This document shows positions 38,411-49,664 of a stretch of DNA of 64,000 nt, piece by piece. This DNA comes from Porphyromonas sp. oral taxon 278 str. W7784 (GTDB lineage: Bacteria > Bacteroidota > Bacteroidia > Bacteroidales > Porphyromonadaceae): the NCBI RefSeq assembly GCF_000467855.2, contig NZ_KI259225.1, positions 1 to 64,000 of the forward strand, written 5' to 3'. Numbering within the stretch: the first letter of the stretch is position 1; each line of letters begins with the position of its first letter. The translations under genes were made by a program, and so were the position numbers. Under the pieces are notes generated by a model. That model saw only the letters and a program-made list of their open reading frames with translations. It did no database searches and had not been told where the DNA came from.

Positions 38411-38506
38411 AAAAACGACCTACGGTAGGTCGTCGAAAAAACATACTGTAGGTCGCCCGACCGACCTACCGTGGGTCGCAAGGACGACCTACCGTAGGTC
38501 GTTTTT
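38411..38506. repeat. 96-bp nested palindromic element, copy A
   Basis: Four quasi-palindromic units of the form CGACCTAC-N-GTAGGTCG, with centres at 38424, 38447, 38470 and 38493, exactly 23 bp apart. The outer units form a perfect 22-base inverted repeat (38411-38432 with 38485-38506), A-run at the left end and T-run at the right. It lies between the divergent proS and groS promoters. The rest of 38199-38615 shows no gene. Confidence 0.9.
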
Positions 38507-38570
38507 GAGATCGTCTAAGGAGTGTTGAAATTACCCACCTCAGAAGGGGGAAGAAATGCCCCTGCATACG

Positions 38571-38631
38571 TGACAGAATGACAGGCTTTCTCAGAAATGA
38601 CTTACCCCCGCTCCTTGGCACACTCCTTGCT
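38571..38631 (+). promoter_or_regulatory. Sigma-54-like promoter of groS-groL with upstream TGACAG repeats
   Basis: TGGCAC at 38616-38621, five bases, then TTGCT at 38627-38631, an exact fit to the sigma-54 -24/-12 pattern TGGCAC-N5-TTGC(A/T), about 89 bases before the groS ATG. Two direct TGACAG copies 8 bp apart (38571 and 38579) lie upstream and could bind an activator. No TAnnTTTG element is present in this gap, and no CIRCE repeat. Confidence 0.55.
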
Positions 38632-38719
38632 GAGCGTACTTCGTGAGCTCAGCACACAGCACTCGAGCTTCACACCGACAGATTTAGATTACATCAACCA
38701 CAGAATAAACATTCAGATC

Positions 38720-40662
<1,943 letters not shown>

Positions 40663-40693
40663 GGCACTGCCCCACCCCATTCACCAACTCAAA

Positions 40694-40740
40694 CGGCACG
40701 GCCACGGAGCGAACCCCGAGTTCGCTCCAGGGCCGTGCCT
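40694..40740 (+). terminator. Hairpin after groL
   Basis: Interrupted long inverted repeat: CGGCACGGCC...GGAGCGAA with TTCGCTCC...GGCCGTGCC, loop CCCCGAG. It is only weakly followed by T. Likely 3' end of the groS-groL mRNA. Downstream, 40741-40914 has no gene; it holds a C9 run at 40795-40803. Confidence 0.7.
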
Positions 40741-40914
40741 CGTATTATCCCCCCGCCCTCACTGAGATCATCTCCCTCAAAACCACCCCGATTACCCCCC
40801 CCCGAATAAACAGGGCTTACACTCCCCCTCAGACAGGCACAAAACAGCATCTTCCCCCACGCCTCGCAAACCCGCTCCATAAGCGGTCGCTTGCAGGGTC
40901 TCCCCAAGCCCTCG

Positions 40915-41010
40915 AAAAAAACCTACGGTAGGTCGTCTTACCGACCCACGGTAGGTCGCATCGACGACCCACTGTAGGTTTTTTCAGCGACCTACCGTGG
41001 ATCGTTTTTT
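40915..41010. repeat. 96-bp nested palindromic element, copy B
   Basis: Four quasi-palindromes with centres at 40927, 40950, 40973 and 40996, exactly 23 bp apart, bounded by A7 at the left and T6 at the right. The units are slightly more diverged than in copy A (for example CGACCCACGGTAGGTCG). It lies between groL and the KAP NTPase gene. The remaining 41011-41184 has a near-consensus TACCTTTA at 41131 that might serve as promoter for the NTPase. Confidence 0.88.
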
Positions 41011-41184
41011 ACCCCCTTCGGGAGCACCCTACTACAATGATAAGATGTATATAGTAGCACACCCGCATGCTATCTGTCCTCATCAAGCTTAGTAGCGCCC
41101 CTCCAGTGCCCCTAATTCTGTACCTTTACATGAGTAATCTCCTGATGGATACTATTAGCTCAAACACTTTCCCTGCTCCAGCGT

Positions 41185-43776
41185 ATGAATAAAACTCCGA
41201 CCACCTCTATTCAAGCTTTCTTCAAGCACCTCTTCACTGTCTGCCTAATAGGTGTCGTTTATATTCTAACGCAGGCATTACTCTTCCCTATCCTTACAAA
41301 GCTTCATGACTACCTTTTGGTGAATGATCTAATGCTCTGGTTCGGGGGTATGATAAGTCTTATAGTCTTCTATCTAATCTATTGGATATGGGCGCATAAG
41401 GAGACGTACCTACCAAGTAGCATACTCCCAGGTCTGCTCCTCATCGCTGTACTCTATCTATACTATCGTTTATTCTCTCCCTCCTGCCACTTTTGGCTGA
41501 TAGATGCAGGCTACCCAGTAGCGTGGGCAGACCTCTTCTTACTTCCATGGCTATATATCCTACTACGCTATGTCAAAATACGCTGCACTCGGGAGGAAAA
41601 GGATGAAACCAAGGTGCCTTCTTCGCAAATCTTAAATAGAGCGATAGAAAGTGCAAAGGAGGATGAATTAGATTTTAAGCCCAAGGTAGATGAGCTAGTG
41701 CAAGAGCTGAAAGAGCTGGACTTGAGGGAGCAGTCAACCTGCTATGGTATTATTGCTCCTTGGGGATATGGCAAGACCTCATTTCTAAACCTCTTGTCGG
41801 ACGAGTTACGATCAACAGGCGATGGAATCATCGTCTGGTTCAACCCTCGCTCTGCCAAGTCGGCAGAGCGTATACAAGAAGATTTCTTTGCAAAGCTAGG
41901 GAAAGAATTATCTCGCTATTACTGGGGGGCAGGACTCATCATCTCTCGATATGCCAAGCATCTTGGGCTGCTGGATCATTACTCAGAGACCCGTCTAATT
42001 GCAGATGCCCTGCGCCTATTCCAAACTAAGGGGAACAAGGAAGCTGTTAGTAATGCGATCGAGAAAACAGGTAAGAGGCTTTACATTATCTTGGATGACT
42101 TAGACCGGCTCACGGGTGCGGAGCTCTTGGAAACTATTAAGCTGATTGATCTAAATGCCTCCTTCAAAAACACTGTTTTTCTTGTTGCTTGCGACAAAAA
42201 ATATGCGAATGATGTACTACAGGCACACCTCGGGAGCAACCCAGGACAGGGCTATCTGGATAAGTACATCACGAGGGAGATAGATCTCCTAGGATATATT
42301 AATGAGAAGTTGACGTTTATGATGGTTAGATACCTTCAAGCGCAAATTACTGATGGTATCTTGGTTTCGAAAAAGGAAGTGCTTCAGGAGTGGTATGGTA
42401 TCGCAAATTATATCATTCCTCATTTAGGAACGTGCCGAGAACTTAAGAGATACTTTAATCTCTTCATCTCAGATTTTCGAGAGGTGCAGGATTTTATTGA
42501 CCCTGCAGACTTCTTTATATTAACTCTTTTGAAATATAAGGACAAGGGAGTGTACAATATGCTGAAGTATAGAGTGCGCTTTTTGGAGGATGGAGAGCCA
42601 TTTGTAAATCTGCGTCCAGAGAATTGGTATTATCGTAAGTGTTCCTATTCGGAGGCGAACTCATTGAATCCCGGGCGGAGGGTCTATCCTCAAAGTTTTT
42701 CGGAGCAACTACTATCAATACTGCAAGGTGCCCATTGGGAAGGAGCCACAGTGCTCTTATGGCTGTTGTTTCCAAATAGTAAGATGATGAAGGGGTTTCA
42801 ATTACCTCCAGCTGCTATCGCAGGCTATGGGAGAACATATAGAGTTCCCTATTCTGCTATTAGAAACAGTAATAGCTTTAGCTCATATTTCCCAGATTTA
42901 GGTGATAGAGATAGAGACCTATGGCATCAAGATGTCCTATCCTTACGCAAGAGTAGGGATAGAGAAGCTGTGCAAAAAATCCTTGACAGGAGATATCCCT
43001 TGGATCGTGATGCTATTGTTAACTTATGGGTAGATTTGACCTTATTAGAATTCTATAGAGATGATGATCGTGCTACTACAATAATGCATATTGCGTATGC
43101 CGCTGATAAGTATAATGATTTAGAGTTACGGGAGCTCTTGATAGAGCTCTTGACGGATGGACGGCTTCATGCATACGAAACTATCAGAATAATTAGTGGA
43201 TCAGGCGAATACAAGAGACTCATGAATAGGGTTTTTGATTGCATGATTTCTGACCATCCATTGCTTGCATGCGAACTCCTCAGTGTGATAGGAGATCCAT
43301 CCAATCAAGATAAAGAATATGTCTATGGGAAAAAGGAGGCTTCTGTACTTATGTTGCAGGCGTTGGAGTCATGCCTTGCTAAATACTATGATTATGAGGT
43401 AGGTCGATTGGGTGAAGTTATAAATGGGCTACTCATGAAAGAGGCTTACTTTATACTCAAGGAAGAGGCTTTTTCCTTGGTCGTTGGCTGGATTCAAATG
43501 CATCCAACCGATAGTATTTGGCCCCTCCTTTCTATTAGTCAAGAGAATGGTAAGCTAAAGATTTGGCTTCGAAGTTGCGTAGATGCTATGATAGATAGAG
43601 GGTTATCAATGGATAACTGGATAAGTTCAATTGAAGGTCTTGAGTCCAAGGCTATATTGCAGGTAATAACGTCAAGTGAGAATGGTTTTGTGGAATGTTC
43701 ATTAACTAAATCTTATTCTGGTCAGATGCTCTCCTCATATCTTTACGATGCCTTTGCCCATGAGGGCTTGATATAG
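41185..43776 (+). CDS. Membrane-anchored KAP-family P-loop NTPase
   Basis: The 863-residue protein has about four N-terminal membrane helices (about 12-36, 47-70, 77-96, 112-130), then a KAP NTPase domain. Walker A is APWGYGKTS with K197; Walker B is LYIILDDLDRL with D304, D305 and D307, the KAP-type DDLDR signature. The helices lie before Walker A rather than inserted after it. The last 400 residues have no recognised domain. KAP NTPases are patchily distributed, often on mobile DNA; F-plasmid PifA excludes phage T7. The gene is visibly A+T-rich (hand-counted sample 43081-43140: 38% G+C), stands alone, and follows the palindromic element B, all signs of acquisition. Function not established; phage defence is one possibility. 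Confidence 0.88.
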   Translation: MNKTPTTSIQAFFKHLFTVCLIGVVYILTQALLFPILTKLHDYLLVNDLMLWFGGMISLIVFYLIYWIWAHKETYLPSSILPGLLLIAVLYLYYRLFSPSCHFWLIDAGYPVAWADLFLLPWLYILLRYVKIRCTREEKDETKVPSSQILNRAIESAKEDELDFKPKVDELVQELKELDLREQSTCYGIIAPWGYGKTSFLNLLSDELRSTGDGIIVWFNPRSAKSAERIQEDFFAKLGKELSRYYWGAGLIISRYAKHLGLLDHYSETRLIADALRLFQTKGNKEAVSNAIEKTGKRLYIILDDLDRLTGAELLETIKLIDLNASFKNTVFLVACDKKYANDVLQAHLGSNPGQGYLDKYITREIDLLGYINEKLTFMMVRYLQAQITDGILVSKKEVLQEWYGIANYIIPHLGTCRELKRYFNLFISDFREVQDFIDPADFFILTLLKYKDKGVYNMLKYRVRFLEDGEPFVNLRPENWYYRKCSYSEANSLNPGRRVYPQSFSEQLLSILQGAHWEGATVLLWLLFPNSKMMKGFQLPPAAIAGYGRTYRVPYSAIRNSNSFSSYFPDLGDRDRDLWHQDVLSLRKSRDREAVQKILDRRYPLDRDAIVNLWVDLTLLEFYRDDDRATTIMHIAYAADKYNDLELRELLIELLTDGRLHAYETIRIISGSGEYKRLMNRVFDCMISDHPLLACELLSVIGDPSNQDKEYVYGKKEASVLMLQALESCLAKYYDYEVGRLGEVINGLLMKEAYFILKEEAFSLVVGWIQMHPTDSIWPLLSISQENGKLKIWLRSCVDAMIDRGLSMDNWISSIEGLESKAILQVITSSENGFVECSLTKSYSGQMLSSYLYDAFAHEGLI

Positions 43777-43798
43777 TCTAAGTCGGGATCTATGTAAG

Positions 43799-43840
43799 AC
43801 AGCCCCCAGCCCCGTCGGATAATAGAGCTGGAGGCTGTTG
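43799..43840 (+). terminator. Terminator after the KAP NTPase gene
   Basis: Twelve-base inverted repeat with one mismatch (43799-43810 with 43827-43838), 16-base loop, followed by TG TATG. Ends the solitary NTPase transcript. Confidence 0.65.
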
Positions 43841-43941
43841 TATGTGGATGGGCTTGTCTATCTTACATCTTTACCATGCCGCTGAAGGCCATAGCAAGGA
43901 TGAGGGGGGAGACTGAGCGGGCTCAGCTCCTGGCTTTTCGC

Positions 43942-43949
43942 TATCTTTG
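43942..43949 (+). promoter_or_regulatory. TAnnTTTG promoter element for ychF
   Basis: TATCTTTG, 35 bases before the ychF ATG; exact consensus match. Confidence 0.75.
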
Positions 43950-43984
43950 CAGTTCATAGTTAAGTATATAAATCAATAAACATA

Positions 43985-45088
43985 ATGGCATTACAATGCG
44001 GTATCGTAGGCCTCCCAAACGTCGGGAAGTCTACCCTCTTCAACTGCCTCTCCAACGCGAAGGCACAGTCCGCCAACTTCCCCTTCTGTACCATCGAGCC
44101 TAACGTCGGCGTGATCACCGTCCCCGATGAGCGTCTCAACAAGCTTGCAGAGATCGTACACCCCCAGCGCATCGTCCCCACCACCGTCGAGATCGTGGAC
44201 ATCGCTGGCCTTGTGAAGGGTGCGAGCAAGGGCGAAGGGCTGGGTAATAAGTTCCTGGCTAACATCCGTGAGACGGATGCCATCCTGCACGTACTGCGTT
44301 GCTTCGACGATGACAATATCACCCACGTCGATGGCTCCGTAGATCCCCTTCGTGACAAAGCGATCATCGACACCGAACTTCAGCTCAAGGACCTAGAGAC
44401 CGTAGAGGCACGCATCCAGAAGGTCTACAAGCAGGCTCAGACAGGTGGCGACAAGACCGCTAAGCTCGCCTACGAGGTACTCTCCCGCTACAAGGAAGCG
44501 CTGGAGCAGGGTCTGAACGCTCGTACCGTCACCTTCGAGACTAAGGACGAGCAGAAGGTAGCTCGTGAGCTCTACCTCCTGACGAGCAAGCCCGTCCTCT
44601 ACGTATGTAATGTAGATGAGGCTTCCGCTGTCACAGGGAACGCTTACGTCGAGAAGGTACGTGAGGCGATCCAAGAGGAAGGGGCTAACCTCCTCGTAGT
44701 CGCTGCCAAGATCGAGAGCGAAATAGCAGAACTGGAGACGTACGAAGAGCGCCAGCTCTTCTTAGGAGAAATTGGCCTTGAGGAGTCGGGCGTGAGCCGT
44801 CTGATTCGTGCAGCCTACCAGCTCCTTGACCTAGAGACGTACTTCACTGCAGGTGTGCAGGAGGTGCGTGCTTGGACCTACACCAAGGGAAGTAAGGCAC
44901 CTCGTGCTGCCGCAGCTATCCATACAGACTTCGAGAAGGGCTTCATCCGTGCCGAAGTGATCAAGTTCGAGGACTTCATCGCCTACGGTAGCGAAGCCGC
45001 TGTCAAGGAAGCAGGGAAGATGGCTGTCGAAGGCAAGGAATATGTTGTGCAAGATGGCGACATCATGCACTTCCGATTCAACGTCTGA
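43985..45088 (+). CDS. ychF: Redox-regulated ATPase YchF (Obg-family)
   Basis: Ribosome-associated ATPase of the OBG family involved in stress responses and translation. The 367 residues show G1 GLPNVGKST at 8-16, G3 [18 protein letters not shown], the expected non-canonical G4 (NVDE in place of NKxD) at YVCNVDEAS and the C-terminal TGS domain to FRFNV. Its stop codon overlaps the mnmG start by one base. Confidence 0.96.
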   Translation: MALQCGIVGLPNVGKSTLFNCLSNAKAQSANFPFCTIEPNVGVITVPDERLNKLAEIVHPQRIVPTTVEIVDIAGLVKGASKGEGLGNKFLANIRETDAILHVLRCFDDDNITHVDGSVDPLRDKAIIDTELQLKDLETVEARIQKVYKQAQTGGDKTAKLAYEVLSRYKEALEQGLNARTVTFETKDEQKVARELYLLTSKPVLYVCNVDEASAVTGNAYVEKVREAIQEEGANLLVVAAKIESEIAELETYEERQLFLGEIGLEESGVSRLIRAAYQLLDLETYFTAGVQEVRAWTYTKGSKAPRAAAAIHTDFEKGFIRAEVIKFEDFIAYGSEAAVKEAGKMAVEGKEYVVQDGDIMHFRFNV

Positions 45089-46971
45089 TGCCCGCTATGC
45101 AGGACTACGCCATCATCGTCATCGGAGCAGGTCATGCTGGTTGTGAAGCCGCAGCCGCCTGTGCTCGCTTAGGATCTAAGACCCTACTCATCACGCCCGA
45201 TATGAATAAGATCGGGCAGATGAGTTGCAACCCCGCTGTGGGTGGCATAGCCAAGGGGCAGATCGTGCGAGAGATCGATGCTCTGGGTGGCCGTATGGGG
45301 GTGATCACTGACCGTACAGCCCTGCAGTTCCGTATGCTCAATCGGAGCAAAGGTCCTGCTATGTGGAGCCCTCGTGCACAGAGTGATCGGGTGCGCTTCA
45401 TGGAAGCATGGCGGGAGGAACTAGATGCAGAGCCTAACCTCGACCTTTGGCAAGACACCGTCACTTCCCTGCAATTAGAGGGCGGACGTGTACGAGGAGT
45501 GCATACCGCTCTCGGTGTATCCTTCTCGGCAGAAGCAGTGATCCTCACTGCAGGTACCTTCCTCGGCGGACTGATGCACTTTGGAGAACTTCAGCTACCG
45601 GGCGGTCGCATCTCCGAGCCTGCAAGCTATGGGATCACCGACCAGCTGAGAGCGGCGGGTATTCGCACCGACCGAATGAAGACGGGTACACCTCCACGCA
45701 TCGACGCTCGTAGCCTGCATATCGAAGAGCTCGGTGTACAAGAGGGAGAAGATGACCATCATAAGTTCTCCTACCTCGATACACCGAAGTCCCAACTCAA
45801 GCAACTTCCCTGCTACACCCTCTATACCAACGAAGCCTGCCACGCTGTACTCCGTGAGGCGCTTGACCGCTCTCCCCTGTACAATGGGCAGATACAGAGC
45901 ATCGGACCACGGTATTGTCCCAGCATTGAGACAAAGATCGTGACCTTCGCTGACAAGCCACAGCACCAGCTTTTCCTAGAGCCTGAGGGCGAGCGAACGA
46001 ATGAATACTACATCAATGGCTTCTCCTCTTCGCTCCCACTAGAGGTACAACTCAAGGCGCTTCGCCAGATACCCGAGCTCCGTGACGTGAAGATCTACCG
46101 TCCCGGCTATGCGATCGAGTACGACTTCTTCGATCCCACCCAGCTACATCACACGCTAGAGAGCAAGGTCATTCAGCGACTCTACCTGGCAGGACAAGTC
46201 AATGGCACCACTGGCTACGAAGAAGCGGCGGGCCAAGGACTATTAGCAGGGATCAACGCTCACCAGCAAGTCCGAGGCTTAGCACCTTTCACCCTGAGCC
46301 GCTCAGAGGCTTATATCGGCGTACTCATCGATGACCTCGTCACCAAGGGAGTCGATGAGCCGTATCGCATGTTCACTTCTCGGGCGGAATATCGCATTCT
46401 CCTGCGTCAGGATGATGCTGATATCCGTCTGACACCAAGGGCTGCTGCCATCGGCCTAGCGACAAAGGAGCGCATCGCTCTCCTGGAGGAGAAGATCCGA
46501 CTACGGGACGAACTCATCGCCTTCATCCAAGGCTTCTCCGTTCGCCCCGACAAGATCAATCCCCACCTTGAGGCAGCGGGCCTCGTCCCCCTTCGCCAAG
46601 GGTGCAAGCTCATCGACCTAGTCGCTCGCCCCCAACTTGACATTCTCCAGCTCGCTACCTATATCCCAGCCCTTCAGCGCCAGCTAGATAAGCTCCCTGA
46701 CAATAGAAGAGCGGAGCTAATAGAATGTGCTGAGATCCTCATCAAGTACAGTGGCTACATCGAGCGCGAGCGGGAGCAAGCGGCGAAGCTTGAACGTCTG
46801 GAGTACGTCTTCATACCCGAAGGCATCGACTACGCCAGCATCCAGGCGCTAAGCACCGAAGCTCGGCAGAAGCTCTCTAGCATTCGCCCCGCCACCATCG
46901 GCCAAGCCTCCCGCATCCCTGGTATATCTCCCCACGACGTGAGCGTACTACTCGTCCTGGCTGGACGGTAA
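45088..46971 (+). CDS. mnmG: tRNA U34 carboxymethylaminomethyl-modification enzyme MnmG (GidA)
   Basis: FAD enzyme that with MnmE modifies U34 of several tRNAs. The 627 residues show the FAD-binding motif IVIGAGHAGCEAA, the MnmG signature SCNPAVGGIAKGQIVREIDALGG, YCPSIETKI and the C-terminal helical domain. The ATG at 45088 is used because of the stop/start overlap with ychF; an ATG nine bases later (MQDYAIIVIG) also fits. Together with ychF, uvrC and dtd it forms a plus-strand operon. Confidence 0.96.
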   Translation: MPAMQDYAIIVIGAGHAGCEAAAACARLGSKTLLITPDMNKIGQMSCNPAVGGIAKGQIVREIDALGGRMGVITDRTALQFRMLNRSKGPAMWSPRAQSDRVRFMEAWREELDAEPNLDLWQDTVTSLQLEGGRVRGVHTALGVSFSAEAVILTAGTFLGGLMHFGELQLPGGRISEPASYGITDQLRAAGIRTDRMKTGTPPRIDARSLHIEELGVQEGEDDHHKFSYLDTPKSQLKQLPCYTLYTNEACHAVLREALDRSPLYNGQIQSIGPRYCPSIETKIVTFADKPQHQLFLEPEGERTNEYYINGFSSSLPLEVQLKALRQIPELRDVKIYRPGYAIEYDFFDPTQLHHTLESKVIQRLYLAGQVNGTTGYEEAAGQGLLAGINAHQQVRGLAPFTLSRSEAYIGVLIDDLVTKGVDEPYRMFTSRAEYRILLRQDDADIRLTPRAAAIGLATKERIALLEEKIRLRDELIAFIQGFSVRPDKINPHLEAAGLVPLRQGCKLIDLVARPQLDILQLATYIPALQRQLDKLPDNRRAELIECAEILIKYSGYIEREREQAAKLERLEYVFIPEGIDYASIQALSTEARQKLSSIRPATIGQASRIPGISPHDVSVLLVLAGR

Positions 46972-46997
46972 GCACGCCCTCCCTTACCTTACCCGCC

Positions 46998-48815
46998 ATG
47001 ACGATCGAAGAGATACGCAAGATCCTCCCCACACTACCTGAGTCCCCCGGGTGCTACAAGTACATCGGGCAGGACGGCACGATCATCTACGTCGGTAAGG
47101 CAAAGAACCTGCGTCGTAGGGTCAGTAGCTACTTCCAGCGCGACGTACAGAGCTCCAAGACACGGCTACTGGTGCGCCAGATCCGTGGTATCGAGTACGT
47201 CGTCGTCGGCACAGAAGCCGAAGCGCTAATACTAGAGAATGCCCTCATCAAGGAGCATCAGCCCCGCTACAACATTCTCCTCAAGGACGACAAGACTTAT
47301 CCCGAAGTCGTCATCCGTCACGAACCCTTCCCCCGTATACGTGTAGAGCGCCGTCCGAAGCAGGATGGCTCTCAGCGCTTTGGCCCTTATCCCAGTGCGG
47401 GTATGGCGCATGCTGCGGTCGATATGGTACGTGACCTCTACCCTATCCGCACGTGCGACCTCGACCTCTCGCCTGAGAAGATCGCCCAAGGCAAGTACAA
47501 GGAGTGCCTGCAGTACCATATCAAGAAGTGCAAGGCACCCTGTATCGGCCTACAGACCCTGGCTGACTACGAGCAGAATGTCCGTGAGATCGCATCCCTA
47601 CTACGTGGCAATCTCCGTGACGTCATCGAGCTCTACCGAGGCGAGATGCTACGACTCAGCGAGGAATTACGGTTCGAAGAGGCGCAGATCTATAAAGAAC
47701 GTCTGCAGTATCTCGAGAACTACCAAGTCAAACATACCGTAGCGCCCCACCACATCCATAATGTCGACGTCTTCAGCTTCGAAGAAGACGAGGACGGAGC
47801 TACTTATGTGAACTTCATGCATCTGACTCAAGGCATGGTCACTCAGGTCTATACCCTCGAGTATCGTAGTCTACTCGAGGGCGAGACTCGTGAAGAGCTC
47901 TTCGCCTCTGCGATCACCGAGCTTCGTCAGCGCTTTGCATCCCGAGCCAAAGAACTCATTCTCCCCTTCGATCCCGGCTGGCAAGACGACCCAAGTGTCA
48001 CGATCACCATCCCTCAGCGTGGGGATAAGAAGAAGCTCCTTGAACTATCCGAGCGCAACGTCCGCCAGTACAAACTAGACAAGTATAAGCGTGCCGAGCG
48101 CCTCAATCCCGATCAGCGCCTCATGCAGATAGTGACCGAACTGAAGGAACTACTACATCTCGACAAGCTCCCCCTACACATCGAGTGCTTCGACAATTCG
48201 AATATCCAGGGCTCGGATCCCGTAGCTGCCTGTGTTGTCTTCAAGCGAGGACGCCCGTCGAAGAAGGATTACCGCAAGTTCAATATCCGCTCCGTCGAAG
48301 GTCCTGACGACTATGCTTCGATGCGAGAAGTCGTCACACGTCGCTACAAACGCATGAAAGAGGCCGAAGAAGTACTGCCCGACCTGATCCTAGCAGACGG
48401 TGGCAAGGGACAAGTTGGTGCTATTCGTGAGGCGCTTCTTTCACTAGAGCTGGAAATCCCGGTCGCTGGACTCGTCAAGGACGAACGTCATCGCACCTCC
48501 GCCCTCCTCTACGGCGACGAGTTCCTACGAGAGATCCCGATCCGACATCATAGTCCCGTCTTCCGTCTCCTCGAGCAAATCCAGGCCGAAGTACACCGCT
48601 TCGCCATCACCTTCCATCGTGATAAGCGCAGCAAGAGCCAGCTAGACTCCCGACTTGACTACATCAAGGGCATCGGACCTAAGGCAAAGGAAGCGCTGAT
48701 ACACCATTTCCGCAGTGTGCAGGGCATATCATCGGCCTCGCTTGAAGAGCTCACCACGGCCGTCGGTCCAGCCAAAGCCCGCATCATCTACACCGCCTTC
48801 CACCCCGAAGTATAA
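46998..48815 (+). CDS. uvrC: Excinuclease ABC subunit C (UvrC)
   Basis: Nuclease that makes both cuts in nucleotide-excision repair. The 605 residues have the GIY-YIG domain at the N-terminus (YKYIGQDGTIIYVGKAKNLRRR), a UVR motif (LRFEEAQIYKERLQYLEN), the RNase-H-like nuclease domain (CFDNSNIQGSDPVAACVVF, LILADGGKGQ) and a C-terminal helix-hairpin-helix pair. Twenty-six bases separate it from mnmG. Confidence 0.97.
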   Translation: MTIEEIRKILPTLPESPGCYKYIGQDGTIIYVGKAKNLRRRVSSYFQRDVQSSKTRLLVRQIRGIEYVVVGTEAEALILENALIKEHQPRYNILLKDDKTYPEVVIRHEPFPRIRVERRPKQDGSQRFGPYPSAGMAHAAVDMVRDLYPIRTCDLDLSPEKIAQGKYKECLQYHIKKCKAPCIGLQTLADYEQNVREIASLLRGNLRDVIELYRGEMLRLSEELRFEEAQIYKERLQYLENYQVKHTVAPHHIHNVDVFSFEEDEDGATYVNFMHLTQGMVTQVYTLEYRSLLEGETREELFASAITELRQRFASRAKELILPFDPGWQDDPSVTITIPQRGDKKKLLELSERNVRQYKLDKYKRAERLNPDQRLMQIVTELKELLHLDKLPLHIECFDNSNIQGSDPVAACVVFKRGRPSKKDYRKFNIRSVEGPDDYASMREVVTRRYKRMKEAEEVLPDLILADGGKGQVGAIREALLSLELEIPVAGLVKDERHRTSALLYGDEFLREIPIRHHSPVFRLLEQIQAEVHRFAITFHRDKRSKSQLDSRLDYIKGIGPKAKEALIHHFRSVQGISSASLEELTTAVGPAKARIIYTAFHPEV

Positions 48816-48829
48816 ATCATCCCCACCCT

Positions 48830-49285
48830 ATGCGCTTCCTAATTCAGCGGACACGTACCGCAGCCGTCCACATCGGTGGCGAAGAAGTAGCTAAGAGCAA
48901 CGGCCTCGGCATGCTCATCCTCATCGGCATCGCTCCCGACGATACAGCCGAAGACATCGAGTATCTCGTGAAGAAAGCGACCCAACTCCGTATCTTCGAC
49001 GACGAGGCTGGTGTGATGAATCGAAGTATCCTTGACGTCGGTGGGGAGATCATCGCAGTATCGCAGTTCACACTCATGGCGGAAACGAAGAAGGGCAATC
49101 GGCCTTCGTACATCCGTGCTGCCCGTCCCGAGATCGCCGAACCGCTGTACAACGAAGTGGTCCAAGCGCTAGAGCTTCGTCTCGGATATAAAATTGGCAC
49201 GGGTCGCTTCGGAGCAGACATGCAGGTTTCGCTAGTCAACGACGGTCCCGTGACGATCTGGCTCGACAGCAAACTCAGAGAATAA
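48830..49285 (+). CDS. dtd: D-aminoacyl-tRNA deacylase Dtd
   Basis: Removes D-amino acids wrongly attached to tRNA. The 151 residues show both family motifs, AVSQFTLMAETKKGNRPSY in the middle and NDGPVTIWLDS near the C-terminus, and the N-terminal MRFLIQRTRTAAVHI. It follows uvrC by 14 bases and is the last gene of this group; the mazG and deoC genes that often follow in Bacteroides are absent. Confidence 0.96.
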   Translation: MRFLIQRTRTAAVHIGGEEVAKSNGLGMLILIGIAPDDTAEDIEYLVKKATQLRIFDDEAGVMNRSILDVGGEIIAVSQFTLMAETKKGNRPSYIRAARPEIAEPLYNEVVQALELRLGYKIGTGRFGADMQVSLVNDGPVTIWLDSKLRE

Positions 49286-49664
49286 GCGCCCCACCCGCCT
49301 GCATCTTCGCCTTCGACCGGCGAAAACGCTCCACGTGGAACACCGCACACCCACGACACTTCTTATGCAATTCCCGCATCCATCTCTTGAACAAAGAGCG
49401 TCGGATGCAGGAATTTCTATTTATCTTCGCACTAGAGCAATCACCCTTCTTCCGGCACCTCCACCGACGAATACAGGATGGGGGGGGGACACCACTTCAG
49501 AAGAAAAGCCTTCATCTTCATAGAGACGAGCGAAGCGATTACGATACTCGGGCTGGCATCTTAATAGAAATCCCTCAGCCACCTCTTAGCCACTTGACGA
49601 CGGACTTTGAGCAAGCAATCAACGACGCAATAATTCTCAACCCTTAGACAAAGCGATACGCACG
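49286..49664. other. Intergenic stretch with a parS-like site and a G9 run
   Basis: No gene is supported. A frame at 49387-49647 (86 residues) has a G9 run at 49480-49488 in it and low coding likeness. The parS-like 16-mer is at 49327-49342. No clear TAnnTTTG element was found before the exported-protein gene at 49665. Confidence 0.5.
49327..49342. promoter_or_regulatory. parS-like palindrome 1
   Basis: CGCTCCACGTGGAACA matches the palindrome TGTTCCACGTGGAACA, a form of the ParB-binding site parS, at 14 of 16 positions, including the full CCACGTGG core. Forty-two bases after the dtd stop. Confidence 0.45.

Noticed and set aside
49387-49647. 86-residue frame after dtd as a gene
   Set aside because: It includes a G9 run, has no recognisable fold or promoter, and its codon choice is unlike neighbours.
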